This document shows positions 1 to 6,632 of a stretch of 24,552 nucleotides of DNA, one piece after another. The number at the start of each line of letters is the position of its first letter. The first letter of the stretch is position 1. Source of the DNA: Candidatus Bipolaricaulota bacterium (lineage in GTDB: Bacteria; Bipolaricaulota; Bipolaricaulia; UBA7950; UBA9294); assembly GCA_003979035.1 (NCBI GenBank), contig RXOA01000105.1, forward strand, positions 1-24,552, given 5' to 3'. The position numbers and the translations under genes were made by a program. The notes under the pieces were generated by a model. The model worked only from the letters and a program-made list of their open reading frames with translations, had not been told where the DNA came from and did not search any database.

Positions 1-1032
1 CACTTCATGCTAAAGGAGATCCACGAGCAGCCGAAAGCGGCCGAAGAAATGCTGCATTGGCTATCCGCCTCACCGCATGTCGATCCTTTCCTGTCCAATC
101 TTGTTGCGGCGCGCCACGTTTACTTCGTCGGCTGCGGAACGAGCTACCATGCGTGTATCCTGGGAGCGGCGCTGTTCAACCGGCTGGCGGGGGTGGCGGC
201 GGTTCCCGTGCTGGCACCCGTGTTTCGCGAAACGCTGGCCCACACCCTCTCCTCCGAAGATGCCGTCGTGCTTGTCAGCCAGAGCGGAGAAACAAAGGAT
301 GTCCTCAACGCGCTCAACGCGGCGAGACCTTCGAAAGCGGCGATTCTCGGGATCCTGAATGTGCTTGGTTCGACGCTCATGCATGCCAGCGATCACTACC
401 TACCGCTTGCCTGCGGGTACGAGATCAGCGTTCCCGCCACGAAGACGCTGTTGAATCAAGCACTGCTGTTCTACTACTTGGCCGATCGGATACGAAGCGT
501 CGGGTCGAGAGAGCGCTGGGCAGACGTGCCGTCCAAGATCGAACAGACGATCCGTCAAACGGATGCGTCCGCCAAGGAGGTTGCGGCGCTGCTCAGGCCG
601 TTCGACGAGATGTACTACTTGGGCTACGGACTGACCCTGGGAATGGCGATGGAAGGAGCGCTCAAGTTGAAGGAAGTGAGCTACGCTCACTGCGAGGGGA
701 TGCTGAGCGCCGAGTTCAAGCACGGACCGCTGTCGGCGGTCTATGACGGCTACCCGATTCTGTTTATCACCGCGCCCGATGACGCAAGAATGATGATCAA
801 CCATGTCAATGAAGTGACGTGCCGCGGGGGACGGGCGATCATCGTCGGGAGAGACGATGAGCTTCTTCGGAAGACTGCGCATGACTATCTCCCACTTCCC
901 GAGGCGAGCCATGAGCTCTCTGCGATCCTGTCCGCTGTTCCGCTTCAGCTGATCAGCTACTACTTGAGCGTATCCAAGGGCCATAACCCCGACTTTCCAC
1001 GGAATCTCAGCAAGACGCTCACGGTGGACTAG
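1..1032 (+). CDS. glmS: Glucosamine-6-phosphate synthase (isomerase half), 5'-truncated by the window edge
   Basis: This is the fructose-6-phosphate isomerase part of GlmS, which makes glucosamine-6-phosphate for the cell envelope. The first two codons of the window (His, Phe) are in frame with the Met at position 7. They give the linker HFMLKEIHEQP that normally joins the glutaminase and isomerase domains, so the gene almost certainly starts upstream and the ATG at 7 is internal. Counting from that Met, SIS domain 1 carries GCGTS (42-46) and SQSGET (91-96). SIS domain 2 carries the counterparts of the E. coli active-site residues K485, E488, H504 and K603, at K220, E223, H239 and K336. The C-terminus PRNLSKTLTVD is typical of the family. 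A stand-alone SIS-domain sugar-phosphate isomerase is the alternative if no amidotransferase domain lies upstream. A DUF4097-like gene follows 27 bp downstream. Confidence 0.85.
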   Translation, partial: HFMLKEIHEQPKAAEEMLHWLSASPHVDPFLSNLVAARHVYFVGCGTSYHACILGAALFNRLAGVAAVPVLAPVFRETLAHTLSSEDAVVLVSQSGETKDVLNALNAARPSKAAILGILNVLGSTLMHASDHYLPLACGYEISVPATKTLLNQALLFYYLADRIRSVGSRERWADVPSKIEQTIRQTDASAKEVAALLRPFDEMYYLGYGLTLGMAMEGALKLKEVSYAHCEGMLSAEFKHGPLSAVYDGYPILFITAPDDARMMINHVNEVTCRGGRAIIVGRDDELLRKTAHDYLPLPEASHELSAILSAVPLQLISYYLSVSKGHNPDFPRNLSKTLTVD

Positions 1033-1059
1033 TCGATCCGGGTAATCAAAGGGGAGACG

Positions 1060-2520
1060 ATGACAAGGCGTCGATTCGTGGCCACCCCCGGATGGATCAC
1101 GATCCTCAACATTGCCTTGCTGCTTGCGGCGGCATCGTTCGCGTCAGCGCGGGACGTCTCCGCTCCTGTGTTCGGCTTTGGCGGATCGTTCGTTGGCGCT
1201 CTGTCCATCGGTGACGGACCTTGGCGTGAGCAGCTGGAGATCTCGGGTCTTGAGGCGATTCCCGATCTGTGGACGCTTTCCGGAGCATCCGGTCGGGCCG
1301 GCGTTGTTGGCGGATGGAGCCTTGGGGGTGTCGGCTGGGGGACGTCGGCGACGATGACTTCCGCTGACGGGCTTGCCTCGTTGGAGATTGGAGCGGGCTT
1401 TGGGGGGTTGGATGCGGGGGCGGCGTTTGCCGGAGACAAGCGGTCGTTTGTGACCGCAGGAGCGGTCTTCGGGATTGGGATCTCCCGGTTGACGCTGAGG
1501 CTTGGCGCCGAATTGGGGGAGGGCGCCCTCAATGGGACGCAGATCGAGGTTGGGTCGACCGTGCATTGCTCGACCAGTGTGTTTCTGTCCGTCGCTCCGT
1601 ATCTCAGCATGCAGGTTCAACCGTTTTCGCTGTTGGGGTTTGAGCTGCGGTTCGGAACGTTGCTTGAGCTGGCCTCAGTCAGCTGGCGCGATGAGGCGAT
1701 GCCACGGAGCCTGCCCGAGCTTCGATTTCGTGGGCCATGGGCGACGCTTGGCGTGTCCTGGGGCTGGTCGGGTTGCGGCGGCGGTGCGTCGGAAGCAATT
1801 GAACGGGTAGAACAGGTTTCCGTGCCGATCTCCGACGCTGCAATCGTGGTGGAAAACGCGATTGGAGACATCGTCATCCGTTTCGATGCCGCTTCCGATG
1901 CTCGGCCCACGGAAGCGCAGCGGATGGTTTCCGGCACGGCAACCGTGCGGGCTCCTGCGGAGATTGCTGACTCAATCGGGATCGAAACATCTGTGGATGA
2001 GGATCGAGTGGTTGTGCGGAGCGAGACGCCGGAGCGAGCCGGGGGATGGCGTGTGGACTACGATCTTCGCGTTCCGGCGGGCACACAGCTCGAACTTGAT
2101 CTTGGAATCGGGGATGCCCGGATTGTCGGGCTTGCCGGTCGTTGCCGAATCCGTGCCGGCGTCGGCAATATCCATCTCGAAACTCTCGCCGGGGAGTCGC
2201 TGCTGGTGTCGGTCGGCGTCGGCTCGGTGACGATCGGGAAGCTTCTCAGTCGTGAGACGTCCCTCGCCGTAGAAAGCGGACGTGTCGATGTCCGTCTCGC
2301 CGGTGAGGCAAGCGCCGATATCACCGCCACCGTTGGGTTGGGGGATGTCGAAATCTCCGGCTTCCCGCAGGCGATTACGCTCTCCCAAGGAACAGTCGGC
2401 CATGATTTTCGAGCCACGCTCGGTGCTCGGCCGGCGGAACAGCAATTGATCATTCGGGTGGGCGTGGGGGCGGTTCTCATTGGGGTGTCGGACAGCGACG
2501 ATTCGATCGATCTCCGCTAG
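1060..2520 (+). CDS. Secreted glycine-rich protein with DUF4097/toast-rack-like C-terminal half
   Basis: This 486-residue protein starts with a clear signal peptide: Arg-rich n-region, hydrophobic stretch at about 14-27 and an Ala-Ser-Ala type cleavage site near 30. Residues 30-250 are rich in Gly/Ala/Ser in alternating short strands, which suggests a beta-barrel or beta-sandwich part. Residues from about 258 to 478 form repeated strand-turn units such as IGDIVIRF, IGDARIVG, VGNIHLE, VGSVTIG, LGDVEISG and VGAVLIG. This is the pattern of the DUF4097/toast-rack adhesin-like beta-solenoid family. The start is set by AAAGGGGAG at 1048-1056 just before the ATG. It follows glmS by 27 bp and may share its transcript. 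No catalytic motif is visible and the function is unknown; a cell-surface or periplasmic structural role is inferred. Confidence 0.7.
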   Translation: MTRRRFVATPGWITILNIALLLAAASFASARDVSAPVFGFGGSFVGALSIGDGPWREQLEISGLEAIPDLWTLSGASGRAGVVGGWSLGGVGWGTSATMTSADGLASLEIGAGFGGLDAGAAFAGDKRSFVTAGAVFGIGISRLTLRLGAELGEGALNGTQIEVGSTVHCSTSVFLSVAPYLSMQVQPFSLLGFELRFGTLLELASVSWRDEAMPRSLPELRFRGPWATLGVSWGWSGCGGGASEAIERVEQVSVPISDAAIVVENAIGDIVIRFDAASDARPTEAQRMVSGTATVRAPAEIADSIGIETSVDEDRVVVRSETPERAGGWRVDYDLRVPAGTQLELDLGIGDARIVGLAGRCRIRAGVGNIHLETLAGESLLVSVGVGSVTIGKLLSRETSLAVESGRVDVRLAGEASADITATVGLGDVEISGFPQAITLSQGTVGHDFRATLGARPAEQQLIIRVGVGAVLIGVSDSDDSIDLR

Positions 2521-2571
2521 CGAGGCCGGGGATCGCGATTTCTGATCGGGCGTCGAATTCCGTCCCGCCGT

Positions 2572-2626
2572 CGGCCCCGGATATCGAGGCGTGAGGCTCG
2601 TCCGAGAACGACATCCGGGGATGCCG
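2572..2626 (+). terminator. Long-range GC-rich hairpin after the DUF4097-like gene
   Basis: CCCCGGA at 2575-2581 pairs perfectly with TCCGGGG at 2614-2620. The stem extends by CGG/CCG with a small bulge, and the loop holds a smaller CGAG/CTCG helix. There is no T-run, so an intrinsic terminator is only possible. An earlier CCGGGG at 2526-2531 could pair with the same left arm, giving an alternative fold. The remaining sequence from 2521 to 2673 shows no gene. Confidence 0.3.
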
Positions 2627-2673
2627 GCGCGAGGGGAAGGGACACCGCCCTAATCGCGCAACCATGAGGGAAG

Positions 2674-2703
2674 TTGACACCCATGGCGCGGCTTGACTAT
2701 AGT
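2674..2703 (+). promoter_or_regulatory. Sigma70-type promoter of the tRNA-Met transcript
   Basis: A perfect -35 box TTGACA at 2674-2679 is followed by an 18-bp spacer and TATAGT at 2698-2703. The tRNA begins 10 bp after the -10 box, so transcription should start a few bases ahead of the mature 5' end. Confidence 0.75.
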
Positions 2704-2713
2704 GGCGCCTGCA

Positions 2714-2785
2714 GGGTCCATAGCTCAGTGGCAGAGCAGCCGGCTCATAACCGGCTCGTCCCAGGTTCGAGTCCTGGTGGACCCA
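2714..2785 (+). tRNA. tRNA-Met (CAT anticodon), elongator type
   Basis: The cloverleaf folds fully: acceptor GGGTCCA (2714-2720) with TGGACCC (2778-2784), D-stem GCTC/GAGC, anticodon stem GCCGG/CCGGC with loop CTCATAA (anticodon CAT at 2746-2748), a 5-base variable region, and T-stem CCAGG/CCTGG with loop TTCGAGT. The discriminator is A2785 and CCA is not encoded. The first acceptor pair is G-C and the anticodon stem lacks the three G-C pairs next to the loop that mark initiators. It is therefore elongator Met. A lysidine-modified tRNA-Ile2 cannot be excluded from sequence alone. Confidence 0.93.
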
Positions 2786-2796
2786 GAACCTTTAGA

Positions 2797-3315
2797 ATGA
2801 ACAAACTCTTTGTGTATGTGGACGGAACGGCTCGTGGAAACCCCGGTCAAGCCGCGGTCGGGATTGCCGTAGCGGATCACCGCGGGGAGTTCATCGATGA
2901 GATCTCCTATGTCATCGGACGGACCACGCCCGAGGTGGCGGAATACCGAGCATTGATCGAGGCAGCTCGATATGTCATGAAGTACTCGCCGACTGCGGTT
3001 GTATTCTTCACCGACAACCAACAGCTCGCCAACCACATCAACGGTGTGTTTGAAACGCGCAAGCCGAACCTTCGTCAACTGCTGGATCGGGCGCGCGATC
3101 TGCTCAATCAGTTTCCTTCTTGGCGGGTGAACTATGTCGATCCCGTGGCCCATCGACGCGCCCCGCTCCTTGTCCAGCAGGCGTTTCACAATCGAGTTCA
3201 GGCCCAGCTTACCCGGGAGAGGCTGGAGCTTGAGCTCCTTGCCGCGATGGCAGATCTGGATGAGCGAGGAGTTCGCCGCGTCATCGACTTCGCCAACAGC
3301 CTAAGGGGAATCTAG
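2797..3315 (+). CDS. RNase HI-family protein (ribonuclease H-like)
   Basis: This protein of 172 residues carries an RNase H fold, which cleaves RNA in RNA-DNA hybrids. Metal-binding acidic residues are visible in the first strand (YVDGTARGNPG, D at about 8), in AEYRAL (E at about 49) and in FFTDNQ (D at about 73). The fourth ligand, normally Asp in an N-x-x-A-D-x-L-A motif, falls at the Pro of HRRAPLLVQQA, so it looks lost. A C-terminal helical tail of about 40 residues follows. The ATG at 2797 was chosen because homology starts there. It lies only 11 bp after the tRNA and has no good Shine-Dalgarno. Reading upstream from here would run through the tRNA. dtd follows after 2 bp. Confidence 0.78.
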   Translation: MNKLFVYVDGTARGNPGQAAVGIAVADHRGEFIDEISYVIGRTTPEVAEYRALIEAARYVMKYSPTAVVFFTDNQQLANHINGVFETRKPNLRQLLDRARDLLNQFPSWRVNYVDPVAHRRAPLLVQQAFHNRVQAQLTRERLELELLAAMADLDERGVRRVIDFANSLRGI

Positions 3316-3317
3316 CC

Positions 3318-3776
3318 GTGCGGATTGTTGTCCAGCGTGTCGCTCTTGCGTCGGTATCCGTTGACGGCAGCATCGTGGGAGAAATCGCAGGCGGCATTCT
3401 GCTTCTTGTCGGCGTGGAATTGGGCGATGAGCGTCACGATCTGGCGTGGATCGCCCGAAAAATCGTCGAGATGAGGATCTTCGAGGACGAACAACAGAAG
3501 ATGAATCGAGCCGTTCGGGACTGCGGAGGCGCCGTGCTTGCCGTGTCTCAGTTTACGCTTCTCGCCGACACTCGCCGCGGACGACGGCCCAGCTTTGCCC
3601 GTGCAGCACCGCCGGAGATCGCCGAGCCGGTGTTCGATGGTCTCGTGTCGGCGTTGCGCGAAACGGGGGTCGACGTGGCGACCGGCGTGTTCGGCGCACG
3701 GATGGCGGTCACGCTGGTGAACGACGGGCCGGTGACCATGGTCCTGGATCTTGATCCGCCCCCGCTTGAGGGCTAA
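3318..3776 (+). CDS. dtd: D-aminoacyl-tRNA deacylase
   Basis: This 152-residue protein matches the usual length of DTD, a cytoplasmic homodimer that removes D-amino acids (and glycine mischarged on tRNA-Ala) from tRNA. Both active-site motifs are present: SQFTLLADTRRGRRPSF at about 75-91 and the NDGPVT motif (about 135-140) carrying the Gly-cisPro recognition element. The N-terminus MRIVVQRV is typical. The start is GTG at 3318, two bases after the RNase H stop, with AAGGGGAA at 3303-3310 as ribosome binding site. It is probably cotranscribed with the tRNA and RNase H gene upstream. Confidence 0.95.
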   Translation: MRIVVQRVALASVSVDGSIVGEIAGGILLLVGVELGDERHDLAWIARKIVEMRIFEDEQQKMNRAVRDCGGAVLAVSQFTLLADTRRGRRPSFARAAPPEIAEPVFDGLVSALRETGVDVATGVFGARMAVTLVNDGPVTMVLDLDPPPLEG

Positions 3777-3786
3777 ACTTTCTTCC

Positions 3787-3802
3787 TTGATCGCCGGATC
3801 AA
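3787..3802. repeat. Perfect 6-bp inverted repeat upstream of rpmF
   Basis: TTGATC and GATCAA flank a GCCG loop in the 57-bp gap between dtd and rpmF. It could be a small RNA hairpin in the rpmF leader or a dyad operator. No T-run follows, so a terminator is unlikely. Confidence 0.35.
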
Positions 3803-3833
3803 CAGACACGGCATCGAGTTTGAAGGAGGCGTT

Positions 3834-4028
3834 GTGGCCGTACCCAAATATCGAACGTCGCGCGCGAAAGGTCGTGCTCGACGGACACACCAGAAGTTGG
3901 TTGCACCGGCGGTGATGGAGTGCCCGCACTGCCACGAAACAAAACTTCCGCATCGAGTTTGCTCACATTGCGGGTTCTATAACGGCATCGAAGTCGTTAC
4001 CCCCGGCAAGACGGAACAATCCGAGTAG
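3834..4028 (+). CDS. rpmF: 50S ribosomal protein L32
   Basis: This 64-residue protein has the L32 start AVPKYRTSRAKGRARRTH and the zinc-ribbon cysteines C30, C33, C43 and C46 (CPHC and CSHC). It is therefore the zinc-binding form. The start is GTG at 3834 with GAAGGAGG just upstream, and the initiator is followed by Ala as in most L32 proteins. The usual neighbours plsX and YceD are absent. It ends 52 bp before a convergent small gene. Confidence 0.96.
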   Translation: MAVPKYRTSRAKGRARRTHQKLVAPAVMECPHCHETKLPHRVCSHCGFYNGIEVVTPGKTEQSE

Positions 4029-4080
4029 CAGCGAGCGGCGAAACGTGCCGACCCCAACCATGGCCTGTTGTTGAGGGAGA

Positions 4081-4377
4081 CTAGGACGATTCGTCGTTCG
4101 CGCCTTTCTTTGCCGCCTTGGAAGCCGCCTTGGCGCGCTTCTTTTCAAGCTTGGCCGTCGCCTTGGTTGCGCGTTCGTCTTCTCTGTTCTGCGGATCGCC
4201 GTGTTCCACTCGTCCCCGGTGGGACGAGGCAAGCGCATCCTGTTGTTCGTGATCGGACGTCTGTTGACGTCGTTCGATGATCCTCATCGCCAGAACCCGT
4301 CCGAACTGACCGACGAATCCCGCTGCCAGCACGGCAAGAACCCACTTCAGAACGGCCCAGACATCTTCCCACGCCAT
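4081..4377 (-). CDS. Small single-pass membrane protein with a Lys/Ala-rich tail
   Basis: This protein of 98 residues is not recognised as a named family. Residues 5-33 form a hydrophobic helix (VWAVLKWVLAVLAAGFVG) that ends in a basic patch (MRIIERR), which predicts an N-out or N-in anchor with a cytoplasmic tail. Residues 66-94 are rich in Lys, Ala and Glu and are probably helical or coiled coil. The ATG at 4377 was chosen because it places the membrane segment at the N-terminus; longer readings would overlap the start of ftsZ on the other strand. No clear Shine-Dalgarno precedes it. It is divergent from ftsZ, with about 90 bp between the starts, and convergent with rpmF. Confidence 0.55.
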   Translation of the reverse strand: MAWEDVWAVLKWVLAVLAAGFVGQFGRVLAMRIIERRQQTSDHEQQDALASSHRGRVEHGDPQNREDERATKATAKLEKKRAKAASKAAKKGANDESS

Positions 4378-4441
4378 GATGGTGGAATGGTATGGAATGG
4401 ATCCATCATCAGCAACCTTGGATATCTGTGCCTGGTTGGGT

Positions 4442-4470
4442 TTGACGTAACCCCTTGTAGAGCAGAGAAT
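4442..4470 (+). promoter_or_regulatory. Candidate ftsZ promoter overlapping the first ATG
   Basis: TTGACG at 4442-4447, a 17-bp spacer and GAGAAT at 4465-4470 form a moderate sigma70 match. If it is real, transcription starts near 4477 and translation must begin at the in-frame ATG at 4490, not at 4469. Confidence 0.35.
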
Positions 4471-5887
4471 GGTAGCAAGAGTGGTGAGGATGTCAGAGAC
4501 AAGCGACGGCCGGAAAGAAGACGACAGCAGAAGCCCGCGGGAGCAATGGCGGGAGATTCTGGGTGCGATCGATGATCGCATCCTTCGTGCTTGTCTTCCG
4601 AAAACAGCTGACGATGTCACACTGGACCCGCATCATGTGTTTATCTCAGTGGAGAGCGAGTTTAAGAAGCAGTACTGCTTGCGAAAGATCGATGAGATCG
4701 CAGCCGCCGTTGCTGCGACCATCGGAGAGCGCGACGTGACGATCGGAGAGCCACCGTTGATCGAGCAGGCACGCGATGAGACCGGTACCAGTTCAAGTCG
4801 CGCGCACGCGCGAATCGCCGTGCTTGGGATCGGCGACGGGGGTGTGAACGCGATCGATCGCATGCATCATGAACGGCTTCAGGGCGTGCGTTTTGTCGCC
4901 GTGGATACCGATCGGCAGGTGCTCAACCTGTCGAGGGCGCATCAGGCCTTGCAGATTGGCATGGATATCACGGGGGGACGCGGCACGGGAGGCGATGAAG
5001 ATCGCGGCAGAAAAGCGGCCCAGGAGTCCCGGTGGGATCTTGCCGCCCTGCTGAAGGGACTTGATCTTGTCTTTATCACGGCGGGATTGGGTGGGGGAAC
5101 CGGCACCGGCGCTGCGCCCGTGATCGCGGAGTTGGCGCGAGAAGCGGGAGCTCTGACGATTGCCGTTGTAACCCGGCCGTTCACGTTTGAGGGAACCATT
5201 CGGCGCAACCGAGCGGATCGAGGAATCGAGAGTCTGCGTTCGGCCGCGGATGTGCTGGTCGCGATCTCCAATGATCGGCTGATCGAGACGGCGGCAAAGG
5301 GACTTGCGATCACGCAGGCGTTCGAATTGGCGGACGGGATTCTCTATCAGGGAGTTCAGGGAATCTCAGATCTGGTCACGATCCGGGGCCTGGTCAACCT
5401 GGATTTCGCTGATTTGCGCGTGGTTCTCTCCGGCGCCGGACAGGCGATGATGGGAATGGGACAGGGAAGCGGGGAGCAACGAGCGGTTGCGGCGGCGAAG
5501 GCCGCGTGCAGCAATCCGCTCCTCGAAGCGGGTTCGATTCGAGGCGCAAGGAAGATCATTCTGAACGTCACCGGCGGAAACGACCTCACTCTGGGCGAGG
5601 TCACGGATGCGGCGGATACGGTGCGGCGGTTCGCGGCCACCGAGTGCGACCTTGTTTTCGGGGCCGTGGTTCGCGACGATATCGCCGGAGAGGAAGAAGT
5701 CCGACTCACCGTGATTGCGGCGGATTTCGGCGAGCCGATCGAGGAGAATGAACAAGGTGATCGCGGCGTCGGACATCCGCGGAAACGTGTGTCGGTCAAT
5801 GAAGATCTCGACGTGCCGACCTACCTGAGGAGAAGCCAGCAGGCCAAAGAATCCCCGCCGCCCACGAGCGGCAAACGGCGAAGCTAG
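4469..5887 (+). CDS. ftsZ: Cell-division GTPase FtsZ with an N-terminal DnaA-domain-I-like extension
   Basis: This 472-residue protein is FtsZ, the tubulin-like GTPase of the division ring, from about residue 113. Visible motifs are the nucleotide-binding loop IGDGGVNAIDRM (about 121-132), the tubulin signature GGGTGTG (208-214), the T7 loop NLDFAD with both catalytic acidic residues (D312, D315), and the C-terminal partner-binding peptide DLDVPTYLRR (446-455). The first 110 residues are not part of FtsZ. Residues 24-95 begin with W27 and follow a helix-helix-strand-strand-helix-strand pattern with DnaA domain I-like spacing: QWREILGAI, then HVFISVESEFKKQY, then a helix, IGERDVTIGE. This resembles DnaA_N, with a KH-like domain as the alternative. 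The first in-frame ATG is used; 4490 is the alternative. No ftsA or other division gene is nearby. A response regulator follows. Confidence 0.9.
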   Translation: MVARVVRMSETSDGRKEDDSRSPREQWREILGAIDDRILRACLPKTADDVTLDPHHVFISVESEFKKQYCLRKIDEIAAAVAATIGERDVTIGEPPLIEQARDETGTSSSRAHARIAVLGIGDGGVNAIDRMHHERLQGVRFVAVDTDRQVLNLSRAHQALQIGMDITGGRGTGGDEDRGRKAAQESRWDLAALLKGLDLVFITAGLGGGTGTGAAPVIAELAREAGALTIAVVTRPFTFEGTIRRNRADRGIESLRSAADVLVAISNDRLIETAAKGLAITQAFELADGILYQGVQGISDLVTIRGLVNLDFADLRVVLSGAGQAMMGMGQGSGEQRAVAAAKAACSNPLLEAGSIRGARKIILNVTGGNDLTLGEVTDAADTVRRFAATECDLVFGAVVRDDIAGEEEVRLTVIAADFGEPIEENEQGDRGVGHPRKRVSVNEDLDVPTYLRRSQQAKESPPPTSGKRRS

Positions 5888-5922
5888 TGCGGCGGGCGGC
5901 AGACTCGAAGAATGGAACGATC

Positions 5923-6579
5923 ATGAGAATCCTGATCTGCGAAGACGATCCTGACATTGCTGAGATTCTCGATAGCTACTTGCGGGGACGCGGATTCGAG
6001 ACCAAGGTCATTGCGCGCGGCGACGAAGCCGTCTCGATGTTCCGTTCGGTCAATCCCGACCTGGTGTTGCTGGACATCCTGCTGCCGGAATTGGATGGGT
6101 GGGAGGTGTTGGCCCAGATTCGCGAGCTCAGCGATGTTCCGATTATCTTGATTACGGCACTCGGCCGCGTCGATGACAAGATCCGCGGGCTCTCCGGAGG
6201 GGCGGACGATTTCATTACCAAGCCGTTTGTGCTTCGCGAGGTGGAGGCGCGGATCGAAGCGATCTTGCGGCGGAATCGGCCTCAAATCGGGCGGCTGGGG
6301 CTGATCATCGACGATGCGCGCAAGTCGGTCACGCTCCATGGCGAAGAAGTCCAGCTGTCTCCGAAGGAATACTCTCTTCTGACGCTTCTCACTTCCGAGG
6401 CCGGGCGTGTGTTCTCCAACGAAGAGATCCGCAACTGCCTGTGGCCGTCCGAGCACTACGCGTCCGAGCAAGATGTCCAGAAGTACGTTTATCTGCTGCG
6501 CAAGAAGCTTGAGGTCGACCCGTCGGATCCGAACATCTTGCTGACGGTTCGCGGGTTCGGTTATCGCATCGGCGTCTAG
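5923..6579 (+). CDS. OmpR/PhoB-family response regulator (orphan)
   Basis: This 218-residue two-domain transcription regulator has a receiver domain with acidic pocket D8/D9, phosphoacceptor D51 (LLDILLP), T78 and K100 (ITKPF). A winged-helix DNA-binding domain covers about 125-218 and ends in the typical TVRGFGYRIG. The ATG at 5923 was chosen because the receiver fold begins there (MRILICEDD). An upstream GTG at 5887 would overlap the ftsZ stop and add 12 unrelated residues. It lies 35 bp after ftsZ and may be cotranscribed. No sensor kinase is present in the window, so its input signal is unknown. Confidence 0.92.
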   Translation: MRILICEDDPDIAEILDSYLRGRGFETKVIARGDEAVSMFRSVNPDLVLLDILLPELDGWEVLAQIRELSDVPIILITALGRVDDKIRGLSGGADDFITKPFVLREVEARIEAILRRNRPQIGRLGLIIDDARKSVTLHGEEVQLSPKEYSLLTLLTSEAGRVFSNEEIRNCLWPSEHYASEQDVQKYVYLLRKKLEVDPSDPNILLTVRGFGYRIGV

Positions 6580-6627
6580 GCGGCGGAAACGGCTTCGAAC
6601 CCGGTCGATCGCGACATTTCCCGCCGC
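6580..6627. terminator. Candidate bidirectional terminator between convergent genes
   Basis: GCGGCGG at 6580-6586 pairs with CCGCCGC at 6621-6627, and flanking AAA/TTT can extend the stem inwards with one bulged C. The hairpin fills the 53-bp gap between the convergent response regulator and GNAT genes. The loop is long (about 34 nt) and T-runs are poor. Confidence 0.35.
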
Positions 6628-6632
6628 GGGTC

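Noticed and set aside
7..1032. A complete stand-alone SIS isomerase starting at the ATG at 7
   Set aside because: The two codons before it (His, Phe) are in frame and form the known GlmS linker, so the gene enters from outside the window.
2674..2796. Upstream extension of the RNase H gene
   Set aside because: It runs through the -35 box and the whole tRNA; the family homology begins at 2797.
4378..4620. Longer 179-residue start for the small membrane protein
   Set aside because: The added residues lie antisense to the ftsZ start and contain no hydrophobic or conserved pattern.
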